From the NCBI GenBank assembly GCA_029747015.1, contig JAKOGI010000002.1, positions 2,016,001 to 2,080,000 of the forward strand: a stretch of 64,000 nucleotides of DNA, read 5' to 3'. Positions 48,433 through 59,500 of the stretch are shown here, in pieces. This DNA comes from Carnegiea gigantea (lineage: Eukaryota > Streptophyta > Magnoliopsida > Caryophyllales > Cactaceae). A program made the translations under genes and the position numbers. Position 1 is the first letter of the stretch. Every line of letters begins with the position of its first letter. The notes beneath the pieces were generated by a model that had not been told where the DNA came from, ran no database searches, and worked only from the letters and a program-made list of their open reading frames with translations.

Positions 48433-50716
48433 ATGGAAGTAATTGATGCTGAAATTGTCATTGTTGGAGCTGGAATTGCTGGTTTGGCTACAGCTTTGGC
48501 ACTTCACAGGTGCTTAATCATTTTTTCTGAAAGTTTTAAGAGAGAGAGAGAGAGTTGCAAGATTTCTTCCTTTTTTTTTTCTGATAATAATTTTCAAATA
48601 ATTTGCGGATTTAGTTCAATTTTGTAGGTTGGGTATAAAAAGTCAAGTGCTGGAGGCATCAGACACACTAAGGGCTGCTGGGGTGGCATTTACAACATGG
48701 ACCAATGCTTGGAAGGCTTTAGATGCTCTTGGGATTGCCCACACCCTCAGACAACAACATCAGCAGCTTCTTGGGTAATCTCGATTTTAATTTTAGTGAT
48801 GCTTCCTGTTTAACGACAAGGATGACATCTAATTTGGATCTTGTATCTGTCTTACATAAAACCGTCTCGCAAGAAAGATATCATAATACCACTAATATGG
48901 TGGTTTCTAATAATTATGTAATGATTACTGGTTCATTTAAGAGTGACTCTCGTAAAAGTCATTGTTCAATGAATTATTAGTTACACCCAAATTTAAAAGT
49001 CACTCTACAATAAACTATTAATCATCCCAGTACACTTAAGAAGTCAGACCCTAAAAGAGTTTGTCTCACGATGGCTTTTATATGAGACGGTTTCAAACAA
49101 GAATTAGTGCCGCTCTACATAAGGTCTTGGAGACCTAAACATAGGTAGTCTTACTCGTACTAATAGAGAGGCCAGCTCAGAGAGGTCCATAGAAATACAT
49201 CATAGAATACATTGTTTTGATTGAAATTTCTTTTAGGTCTGTACACGTCAATTAATATGAGTTGGGATGCAGGCTTGCTGTTTGGTCTACTGTTTCAGGA
49301 GATGTGGATTCATATGTTCCCTTTGCAACCAAAACAAAACAGTAAGTTGTTTCAGTTTTTTCTTCTGCAGTATGGTATGAAAGAGTAACACAATTGTTAA
49401 GTATTGCCAGATCAATAACAGTAGTATCATAAAACATATATGAAAGATTTTTATGGAAATGTCAGTGGTGAAGATCAAGAAGTTCGCTGCGTGATGAGGA
49501 AGGTTTTACTAGAAGCCCTTGCAAAAGAATTGCCTAGTGGTAGCATAAGGTATTCCTCTAAGCTGGTTTCTATTCAAGAAGACGGCTTTTCCAGGGTGCT
49601 GCATCTTGCTGATGGTTCCATCCTCAAGACCAAGGTACTCCCAATTTCCAAATCCCGTATTCATTCGTGTCTTCTTTGTTGGACCTTAAAAACTCTGAAT
49701 TTAGTCTCTTCTGTCTTAGTTGATGGGGAAAAAAGAAAAGACAAAGGGGCATATATGAACTTATTCTTCTCTATCATTATACATATATGAATTGCACACA
49801 GGTGCTGATTGGATGTGATGGGGTGAACTCCGAAGTGGCAAGATGGCTAGGGTTCAAGAAACCACCGCTCACTGGAAGATCAGCCATAAGGGGGTGTGCA
49901 CGCTTCAAGGTGAATCATGGGCTCCCCCTCAAGTTCCAACTGTTCATGGGCAATGGAGTTAAATATGGTATCATTCCCTGTGATGATACTGCAGTTTATT
50001 GGTTTTTTACCTGGTCTCCATCAACCCAAGGTCACCTTCTTGTCCTCCCTCTGTTTCCATACATATAACTTGCATTTTATTACTGAGATGTCCATGGTAA
50101 TTATCCAACATGTATATATATGCCCTCCCTGATTCGTAATACTACTATCTTGGTTCCGTCAAAAGCAGAAAACAGAGAAGTGCTTGAAAATGCGGATCAA
50201 GCAAAGTTGAAGCAATTTGTTCTTTGTAAGCTTGGGAATGTACCTGATCAGATCAAGTCTGTTATAGAAGGTACGGAAGAAGAAGAGATCATATGTTCTC
50301 CACTAAGGTGTCGTCCTCCATGGGAAATACTTTGGGGAAACATAAGCAAAGAGAACGTCTGTGTAACTGGGGATGCGTTCCATCCAATGACACCCGACCT
50401 AGGCCAAGGTGGGTGCTCCGCTCTAGAGGATGGAGTCATCCTGGCCAAATGTCTTCAAGATGCTTTGTTACAGAGTTCTGACAGTCAAATGAGTGATAAG
50501 GACAAGCACCAAAGGATCAAGAATGGGTTGAACAAGTATGCCAACATAAGGAAATGGAGAGGAGTCGACCTTATTAGCACTGGCTATGTGCTGGGTTTCA
50601 TACAGGAGAGTACCTGGTCATGGATGAGGTTCCTAAGAGAGAGATTACTTGCTTCATACCTCTCTGGCTTCTTTCTCAGCAGGGCTAATATTGATCCCAG
50701 GGAACTTGTGCTTTAA
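48433..50716 (+). CDS. FAD-dependent monooxygenase, MO1/MO2-like, paralog B
   Basis: Six exons (48433-48509, 48628-48774, 49273-49341, 49466-49634, 49802-50030 and 50169-50716) give 412 residues. Intron positions and phases match paralog A, and exon lengths are equal or differ by one codon. Motifs: GxGxxG ([11 protein letters not shown]), DG (L-I-G-C-D-G-V-N-S) and GD ([20 protein letters not shown]). Substitutions such as CH to FH after the GD motif, and a different exon 3, set it apart from paralog A. No transit peptide is seen. Substrate is unknown. Intron 2 (498 bases against 132 in paralog A) carries an inserted inverted-repeat element. Both reading frames look intact. Confidence 0.91.
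48851..49101. mobile_element. MITE in intron 2 of monooxygenase paralog B
   Basis: Left end CTTACATAAAACCGTCTCGC; reverse complement of the right end CTTGTTTGAAACCGTCTCAT. The shared AAACCGTCTC block and about 250 bp length fit a small inverted-repeat element with no coding capacity. A second AAGTCA(C/G)-type internal repeat occurs. No target duplication was resolved. Confidence 0.55.
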
Positions 50717-51467
50717 GTCTTTGAAGTTTTGAAGCTGTGTCCCTAATCCACTCGTTTGAAACAATGTTCTTGTTCTGATTTAGGCAAGTTTTGTTCCTTC
50801 AACACCCCCCCTCCGAAAAAAAAAAAAATATATCTTAGGGTGAGACTACACCACCAAGAAACCCTAGCTTCTTCCAAGGCTGCGTTGTACTCTCTATATC
50901 CTGAAAACTATTCTGTTAAACGTTTAATAAAATTCTGATTGACATTCTGTCTTGGATGATGATGCCAATAACCCACAAAAGCTATCAGGAGCTTTTTAAA
51001 GCTTGAATGAATCCTTGTCTAATCTGCATATTTTACTTGATTTTATCTATAACATGTAGGAATAGTGGGTGTAAGTCGATGGCTCATCTTGCAATGGAAA
51101 AAAAAAAAAAAAAAGTTGACAGCAAAACAGTCACATTATACAAAATTGCAATCCAGTGATCGAAAATACACCTGCACAATCCAATAATGGGCCAAACACC
51201 TCTAAGCAAATCTGATCAAATACAAAGACAAAAGCATTACTATCTTAGACTCCGATATAGAAGTACAAAGAGCATCCAAACTATCAGCAGACAAGTTTAG
51301 TAGGCCAATGCAATTTCAATTTTCAACCTAAGCACAGAACACACTGCTCTCCTTTTAGCCACAAGTTGGCTGACATCGAATTCTTGAACACTTGCAAGAA
51401 CGGAAAGGGATCTGTCCAAAATAACAGCATCAAGAAGGTTTCATATGAGGAATGAGCAGGCATGCAT
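50717..51467. other. Convergent 3' flank, monooxygenase B / TRAPPC2L
   Basis: It contains both 3' untranslated regions, a C-tract/A-tract (about 50804-50830) and a poly(A) run near 51100. Nothing else is recognised. Confidence 0.5.
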
Positions 51468-53716
51468 TTACCCAGATGAACCCAATCCAAAGGACTTCAC
51501 AATGTTGCTGACCCTTTCGGCAAATGTTCTGGAGGTTATCTTTTTTCCAGGTACATGGAAAGGATTTGAAACTGCATCCACATATGCTGCATGGAATTTC
51601 CTAAAGAACTGCTCTCCACCAAAGCCCAAATGATCACATTTTAAACAAGGCAGGAATCAGCAAGAAGACTCAAGCTAGTAAGAAGCATCACATGCAAACT
51701 CCAAATAAAGCCACAAGTCAGTATTGCAATTAAACTGTAAAGAAAGCATTTTGTTGTGCTTTCCTCCAATCCTAAATGATTAGAGTAAGATCACCGGCAT
51801 TAGAACAAAGGCACCATCTCTAATTAGGCTCCTATACTGAATAATACCAGTTTGATCACATTCGTGCTTGTTAAGTTATGCTATCTAGTTATCTACTTTG
51901 ATTGAATCGATCATTTAAATTACATACATATTTGTCTTAAGGTTTATCAAGTTATAGCCAAGAGTCTTATTTTGGGTTGTGCTCTAATCGGTAATAATAT
52001 TCATGGAAGGGCAGAAATTTGCATATCTGACAAGTGGGATTGACCCCAAACCAAAAGTTTAGGGTTGAGGTTCCGCAATTTCAAACCTGAGCTCAAAATG
52101 CGACCAACCCACATTCTATCGGCGCCAGATATTAAACAAAGAATAAACATGCACAAGCATTCACCAAACAGAAGGATTAATAGCTACAAAATACACCTCC
52201 AGAGCTTAGCTCAGATATATACTCACATTTCTCACATCTACATCTCTAACATCTAAATCAGTGGTCACCAAGATGAATTTCACCTTTGTGTTGGTCAAAT
52301 AGCCATACCTACAGTAATACAAGGAATGCATTATAAGTACCATCATTTCCTAGCATTATTGATATCAATTTCAATTTTCAAGCGAAGCAATACACAATCA
52401 CCTCATTGGGGAAAAGAAACATACACTTTGTAGTTCTCTGTTGGATAAAGAAGACCGAGGAATGTCTCATTCAGCATTGGCCCTGATTTCTTGGGATTGT
52501 TCACTGAAATGTCAGAAAAATAAAATGAGTTTAAAGTATCTCTGCACCACATTGGTCGTTTGATTACCGACAGTTACAAAATAAAATATACAACCAATGG
52601 ATTCTGCTCTTGCACATTCACCAAACCAGAAGATGTACACTATCTCATTCCAAAGGCTGCTAGATATCAAAATAGCCAAAGTAAATGCTAATTGTGACCA
52701 AATTATCCACATTCAACAACAAACAAATGGTTCAATCACTGCAAATTTACTATGAATGGCAGCGTTCTCAAGGTTACAAACACAAAGAATAGAAAATTTC
52801 TAATGCTCATCACAACAGCAAGGAATTCGATAACCCTAAGAAAAGCAACGTATTAACTGTACATCCCTCTAACTAATTTGCACTTTTTCTTCAGTGTCCT
52901 TTGTTTACCTTTGGTGGCAAAAGAGATATCTGGGACTTGGGAGAAGCACATAATGTTAGCTATCGCCAATGTTATATCTAATGGCCCAAAACCACTTGCC
53001 ACTATAGAGCCCGAATGATGCATAAGCTTAACTGAAATTGACATTCAAACATATTATTTGTACAGGAAAATTAGCCCATTGAATGTTCAGCGACTTCAGC
53101 CTCACTAAGAAGTACTACGATATGGTGACTAGGTGTCTCGCATACCGACTAATGCAGGCTGATACAAGGGCTCATCTCATAAATCAACAACTCACTGTCA
53201 CAAAAGTTCAACTGCCCTAAATATCCTGAACTATATGGCATCAGCATAGATTAAATTGGAAACATCTATAAACTATAGTCTTTGAAATCTGAGCACCCCC
53301 AAAAAGGAACCTTTTTTATGATCTCTTCTTCGTTGACTTATTCACCCCCATTCTAGATCATCATCAGTCATAGGAAATAGCTTTTATTCAAGCGAATTCA
53401 CAATTTCACATGACAGTCAGTATGAATCAGAAACAAGCGATGATGGATTGGCCCGGGCGGGGGCACATACCTCGCTCGTCAACGACATCCAAGGAGCAAT
53501 GCACAATGTGATGCAGCTTGAGGGCATCATCAGCCTCAGTGAAACTTTGAATGTAGAGAGGATTGTTCTGAAATACAAACACCCATTTTCTGATTGATTC
53601 GCTGATTTAATGATCAACACTCAAAACTGATACTATGTAAGAAAACAGATGAACTAAGAAATGGGCAAAGGTTGATAAGTGACCTGGTGGCCGACGACCG
53701 CGACACAGACAATCAT
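51468..53716 (-). CDS. TRAPP complex subunit 2-like (TRAPPC2L, sedlin-like)
   Basis: Five minus-strand exons (53684-53716, 53471-53567, 52425-52503, 52227-52308 and 51468-51608) give 143 residues, the usual length of the family. It starts M-I-V-C-V-A-V-V-G-H-Q and continues N-N-P-L-Y-I-Q-S-F, L-H-H-I-V-H-C-S-L-D-V-V-D-E-R, F-L-G-L-L-Y-P-T-E-N-Y-K-V-Y-G-Y and T-K-V-K-F-I-L-V-T. The end is F-G-L-G-S-S-G. These are the strands and helices of the sedlin/longin fold. TRAPP acts as an exchange factor for Rab GTPases in ER-Golgi and post-Golgi traffic. All junctions preserve frame. The first exon is only 33 bases and is easily missed. It converges with monooxygenase B. Confidence 0.93.
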
Positions 53717-54203
53717 CTCTTCCGATCACTCTGTCTCAGTGAAATCGCACAAATCACGATCTACTTCGGGTTCTGGGTGTTAGATGTCACTGCTCCTCTG
53801 ATTCTAATCCAAACTAGCATAAACTTGATAAATAATGACGAACCCTAATTGAACATTCAAAGGACAGTAAAATTTCATTTCAGATTACAACAAAAATTCA
53901 CATACAAAACATCAGTTCCAATGAATCTCTCCATCCCATGAACAATTATAACATTGGTTTCTTTGTCCATGTTCAGTAAGTACATGGTAATTTCTTCCCA
54001 TCCAAATCCCTAAAAAACACTGATTGAAAACATGGAAGATGAAATTAGGAAGATCAGAAAGACATTACCTTCTAAAAGAAAGAAAAGAAATTGTAGGTTG
54101 AATCGTCGAACAGCGAAAAGAGGAGGGAGAAAGCACAGAGTCAGCTGAAGAAGCAAATCGCGCACATTATACAAAACGAAAGAGAAAATTAGTTTGGACT
54201 TGA

Positions 54204-54518
54204 GGTTTGTTCTTTTCCTCGATAAATTGAGGTAAAGTTAATTGACGTAAATTAAAATAGGTTAAAATATATTAAAATTATTTTTTTATTAAAGTGAGTT
54301 AAAGTAGGTTAAATTAAGTTGAATTTATTATATTTTTTGAAGTTAATTAAAATAATGAGAGTAAAATTTCAAAGGAAGTGGTTGAAGTGGATTGAAATAG
54401 ATTGAAGTTGGTTGAAGTGAATTAAGGTAGATTAAAACTAATTTTTTTATTAAAATTAATTAAAATTAGTTAAAATAGATTAAAATAAATTAAAAAAGAC
54501 TAATAAAAATAATCCTTT
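54204..54518. mobile_element. MITE copy 3 (diverged)
   Basis: The left end GGTTTGTTCTTTTCC matches the family. The right end is decayed (reverse complement AAAGGATTATTTTTATT). The interior has many GAAGTNGATTGAA-like and TTAAAATAG-like units. Ends are approximate and no clean TAA duplication remains. Confidence 0.55.
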
Positions 54519-54758
54519 AAAATCTTAATAAATTTGATCCCGGAAAAGAAAAAGGATGAGCTAAAAAAAAAAGTCTGAAACTATTAATGACTTGGGTGCT
54601 GGGCTTTATACAGTAGTATAGGGGGGAGAAAATTTTTGACGGCTGGCCTGTCTCTTCTGCGAACTTCTTAATTTTGCAGCGTATCAATTGTCTTTCGTAA
54701 GAATAAAATGTACGGTATCCTTCCATATGAAAACAAATTCTCAAAATTGTATAATATA

Positions 54759-55046
54759 GGTTTGTTCTTTTAGTTGAAAAATAGAGATTGATAAATAGGT
54801 AAAATTTATTTAGATTTGTAAAAGTAAATTGAAGTAGGTTAAAATAGATTTTTTTGATAAAAGTGGGTTGAAGTGAGTTGAAGTAGATTAAAGTTAGTTG
54901 AAGTAGGTTGAATTTTTTTATATGATGAGTAGAAGTTAGTTAAAATAGTGAGAAGTAGGTTGAAGTTGATTGAAGTTAATTGAAGTTGATATTTTTTAAT
55001 TAAAATTCGTGAAGTATATTGAAGTTGATTGAAATTAAAATAAACC
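54759..55046. mobile_element. MITE copy 4 (diverged)
   Basis: The left end GGTTTGTTCTTTTAG matches copy 3, and the right-end reverse complement reads GGTTTATTTTAATTTC. The interior repeat unit and its orientation match copy 3, which lies about 240 bases upstream. Ends are approximate. Confidence 0.6.
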
Positions 55047-55867
55047 GTTTTGATACTAGTTACTAATTTTGAAAACTAATCACAATGTTTTTAACTCTTT
55101 TTTAAAAAATCAGGAAACATAAAAAAATGCAGAAAATATAACCATATTTGCTCACATCTAATCATTAATGAAATTCAAATGCAATCATATATGCACAAAT
55201 TTGCATATGTTGAGTTGGTTTCTTTCATCTATGACCTTGTTATTTTCTACTTTTTTGGATTAAACTTAAAGTTTACAACTCATTTTAATATCTTACAATT
55301 TTCAACTTACAACTACAACTCATTATGCTTATATATTCTTATGATTTATTGCCACTCTGTACAATTTTCATAATTTTTTTATAACTTATTATGAATTTTT
55401 ACAGCTTATAACTTAACCTTACTATTAAAAAAACAAAGCTCATGTGTGTATTCCTATGAAGAAAATTATATTCTTGTCTCAAATAAAGAAAAAGCAATTA
55501 TTGGATCCAAGGAAATAGTCTGGATTGAATCTAATCTTCATTGTTAACTTCATTTTTTTAATGGAAAATATTTTTATTATATTTACTAATGCCCATCCAA
55601 AGACAAATAAAAATAGCCAACGCGGTTAAAATTTCAAAGTACATGTATAGCCCCGAAAATAGAGTAGACGGACCATTGCAACACCGCCTCCATCTCCGTT
55701 TTCCGTCGTGCAGCTGCCCTCGCAGGCCGGTCTCCCCAAATTCTAATTGCTCATCTTCGAATCAATTCGAATTTTCTCCTTCAATTTGTGCTGGGGATCC
55801 AATTCCACAATCAAATAGCCGCTCGTTCCAACTTTGGTGTTGATTCAACCTTTTCAGCTGTAATTTT

Positions 55868-55901
55868 TCTTCTTCTTCTTCTTCTTCTTCTTCTTCTTCT
55901 T
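55868..55901. repeat. (TTC)n repeat near the UBC23-like 5' exon
   Basis: About 11 TTC units on the plus strand lie about 650 bases upstream of the start codon, probably in the transcribed leader or leader intron. Pyrimidine-rich leaders are common in plants. Confidence 0.85.
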
Positions 55902-56556
55902 CATTGCGTATTCTCTTTAGGTCCAAAATCTCCGATTCTACTGGTACTCCCATGTTTCCCCATTTCTTGGTTTTTGATTCGTTTCTTCTTCAATTCTAGG
56001 TCTTTTCTTTGGCATTGAATGATATCTTTTCCGTTTATATTGTGAACTTGATCCTTTTTTATCTCCTGTTTTGCATATTTCAATGGCGGCATTAAAGGCT
56101 CGATTTTGAGCTGGTGTACGTTATATTTTTTGTATGTGTTAATCTTTGTTTGCTGCTTTGGGTTTCTTGGATAATATCTATCGAAAAACTAGCAATTGTA
56201 TGGCTCAGAAAGATTTTGCCTCGGATTCATTGAAATCGCCCAAATGTGAATTTGTTTGAGCTGGATAAGAGTTCCGGTCGAGTGTGATTCTTAATATGGG
56301 ATCCATTTTGTTGGCTCCTGGTCCACGATGCGAGAATTATTGAGTTAGAAGCAGTGTCTCAGCCCGTAGTGTCCACCTTTATTAGAAAGATGATGATGCT
56401 AATGAACTATTTAAATGCTAGTGCAGTGAATTATGATAGAGACGCAACATGAAAGGAAGCAGGGCATTTAGTGCATGACTTCTGTTCTGTTTGCTGTCAA
56501 ATACTGGTGTTGTAATCTGAATGTGTTGTTTGCATTGTTTGCAGGTTTTTGTTTAC

Positions 56557-59500
56557 ATGGAAAGCGACCAACATGTCTCTGATGCTTCTAAGGAAACCAC
56601 TAATGCTGGTGAAAATTCTTTCCCAGGCAGGGGCGTTGATGTGTTAAGCACTGATAATGAAGTTAAAAGCCATGAAAATCCCGTCGCTGCAAACCCACAA
56701 CATGGTAACCATCTATACAGACAAGATGTTGTGAAGCGTAATGATGGGAGTATGGTTGGTGTTGTGACTGAAGTAGCTGGTGATTCAGATTCAGAAAGTG
56801 ATATTACTGATGATGACGACGATGACTCTGGTGATGATGATAAGGAAGAAGAGGAGGAGGAGGAGGAGGAAGGAGAGGCAGAAGAAGGGGAGGATAAGGA
56901 TAGATATGCTGAGATTGAGGGAGGTAATAGGGGTGGAACTGGAGATGGCGCCGGAAGTGGTGACGACAATGCAGGTGGTGGTAATAACAAAAGACGCCCT
57001 CTTATCACAGACCAGGTTCGTGTGCTATGGACGGACGATTCTGAGACAACACATCATCGAAATGAATTGACAGTTGTGGATAGGGGTTTCTTACATGGTG
57101 ATTACGTTGCGTCTGCCTTGGATCCAACTGGACAAGTGGGTCTTGTGGTGGATGTTAATATATCTGTTGATTTACGAGCTCCTGATGGATCTGCTGTCAA
57201 GGATATTTCCTCAAGGGATTTGAAACGTGTAAGGGACATTACTGTTGGTGACTATGTCGTTTGCGGTCCTTGGCTCGGAAGAGTTGATGATGTTCTTGAT
57301 AATGTGACTGTTTTGTTTGATGATGGTTCAGTGTGTAAAGTCACGAGGGCTGAGCCACTGCAGCTCAGACCAATTACCAAGAACTTGCTTGAAGATGGAC
57401 ACTGCCCTTATCATCCCGGCCAACGTGTTCGGTCAAGCTCCTCCTCTGTTTTCAAGAGTGCACGATGGCTAACAGGTGCTTGGAAAGTGAGCCGTCTGGA
57501 AGGTACTGTCATAAAGGTCACAGTTGGGTCAGTCTATGTTCACTGGATAGCATCAGCTGGCTATGGGCCCGAGTCTTCTGTTTCTCCCGCCGAAGAGCAG
57601 AATCCAAAGAATCTAAAGGTGTTGTCTTGCTTCACTCATGCTAATTGGCAGCTTGGCGACTGGTGTCTCCTTCCATCTCTTGCATTGTCTTCCACGATTC
57701 CCCTGAATAAAGGTTTTTCTAAGCTGCGGCTTCAAGAGTCTGATTCTAGCCATCTAGAGTGCGATGCAGATGAGGCCATGCCTGATGAATCCAATGGGCC
57801 TGTTGAATCCATGCATCTTGATGTAGGGCATCTACCAGAAGCTGTGGAGGGAAATTCCCAAAACAATTTGTCACCAAAGTCAAGTTCTTGTGGTAGTTCA
57901 GTGTCCGTTACGAAGGATACTGTCCATGAAAGCTGGCATATCCATCGGAAGAAACTTCGGAAGGTTGTGGTTAAGAGGGACAAGAAGGTGCGGAGAAAGG
58001 AAGAGAATTATGAAAAAGCTCTTTTAATTGTTAATACTAGAACAACTGTTGATGTGTTGTGGCAAGATGGAACTGTAGAGCAGGGACTGAAGTCCACATT
58101 ACTGGTTCCAATTGAAAGTCCAGGTGATCATGACTTCGTTGCTGAACAATACGTGGTGGAGAAAGCTGCTGACGATAGCGTGGGGACCTCTGAATTAAGG
58201 CGAGTGGGGGTTGTGAAAAGTGTGAATGCTAAGGAGAAGACTGCCTGTGTGAGATGGCTAAAGCAGGTTGCTCGACCTGAAGATCCCCGAGAATTTGAGA
58301 AAGAGGAAATCGTTAGTGTTTATGAACTGGAAGGGCACCCAGATTATGATTATTGTTATGGAGATGTAGTTGTTCGTTTGTCCCCCGTTTCTGTTGCAGT
58401 AGAGGGGGCGTGCTCTGATTCTGCAGGAGGGCATAAGCTATTAGATGGTTCGTATGATGTCAGGCAAGAGGCCATAAGAGATGGTGATGATGAAGGGGGC
58501 AATACAGCTAGTGAGGAAGCTTGTAATGAATTTTCAGATCTCTCCTGGGTTGGGAATATTACTGGGCTCAGAAATGGTGATATTGAAGTCACATGGGCCG
58601 ATGGAATGATCTCTACGGTATCCTACCTCCTTGGAGCTGCATGAAGTGCTCATTTCTGCTGTTAGGTTTTATTTTTTAAGTGCCCCATTATATGTGACAA
58701 TCATGTAAATGTGTATCGTTGAAATGGTCTTCTGCTTCTTGATTAACTGCGTTTTAGTTTGGTATCAGGTTGGACCTCAAGCTGTGTATGTTGTTGGTCG
58801 AGATGATGATGAATCTATTGTTGCCGGGAGTGATGTTAGTGATGATGCTGCTAGCTGGGAAACAGTTGAAGATGATGAGATGGATGCTCTTAATAATGAA
58901 GAAAAGGTTCGTATTCCCTTTTGGATTGGTTTATGGTGTGTGGATGATCTCCTAACATTCCCCAGTAAAGGATAAATATTGCTTCATGTGCTGGTTACTT
59001 TTTGATAAATGGAAATAAGTACAATAACATGCTACGGCATCTAGGAATGGGCATTGAAAAATATGATGTGTAACTTTTTCAAAAACATGGACCTTGAACA
59101 GTAACCTTAATCCCCCTCCTCAAAAAAGAAAAAAAGAAAAAGTGATAGAATTATAGAAGCAAGAAGATTCCAAGATTTGGGGTGAACTCCTCGCCAAATT
59201 AATCAATTAACATGGATTATTTTTTTCCCCTGTTTTCAGCTTCAGCCTTTATGGTAATGCTGATGTCTCTTTTCTATGATATTGCTTCTTGCAGCCATCC
59301 TTTAGTATCTGTGATCGTAAAGTGTTTTTGTATGAACTACAAACTTTTTTGGTGTGTATTCTTATCAATATTTTTGGCCTCCAACTATTTGACTCAGTTT
59401 TTTCCCCCCTTGTCCTAGCTGGAGTATGCTATAATTTGAGTTCCTTTATTATTTTTGTTTCCCGGTTCAAATAAAATTTGGAGCTGGCAATTTTAAAATT

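Larger units (their letters stand above)
53717..56556. promoter_or_regulatory. Divergent spacer TRAPPC2L / UBC23-like with two MITE copies
   Basis: The left part is the TRAPPC2L 5' region. Two copies of the repetitive MITE family lie at 54204-54518 and 54759-55046. The right part, from about 55590, is the likely 5' untranslated exon and intron of the UBC23-like gene: a TTC repeat lies at about 55868-55901 and a TTTGCAG acceptor ends at 56544, just upstream of the ATG. The donor of that leader intron was not fixed. Confidence 0.5.

Noticed and set aside
52853..53044. 63-residue minus-strand open frame inside the TRAPPC2L gene
   Set aside because: It falls in the intron between exons 2 and 3, and joining those exons directly gives the complete conserved protein.
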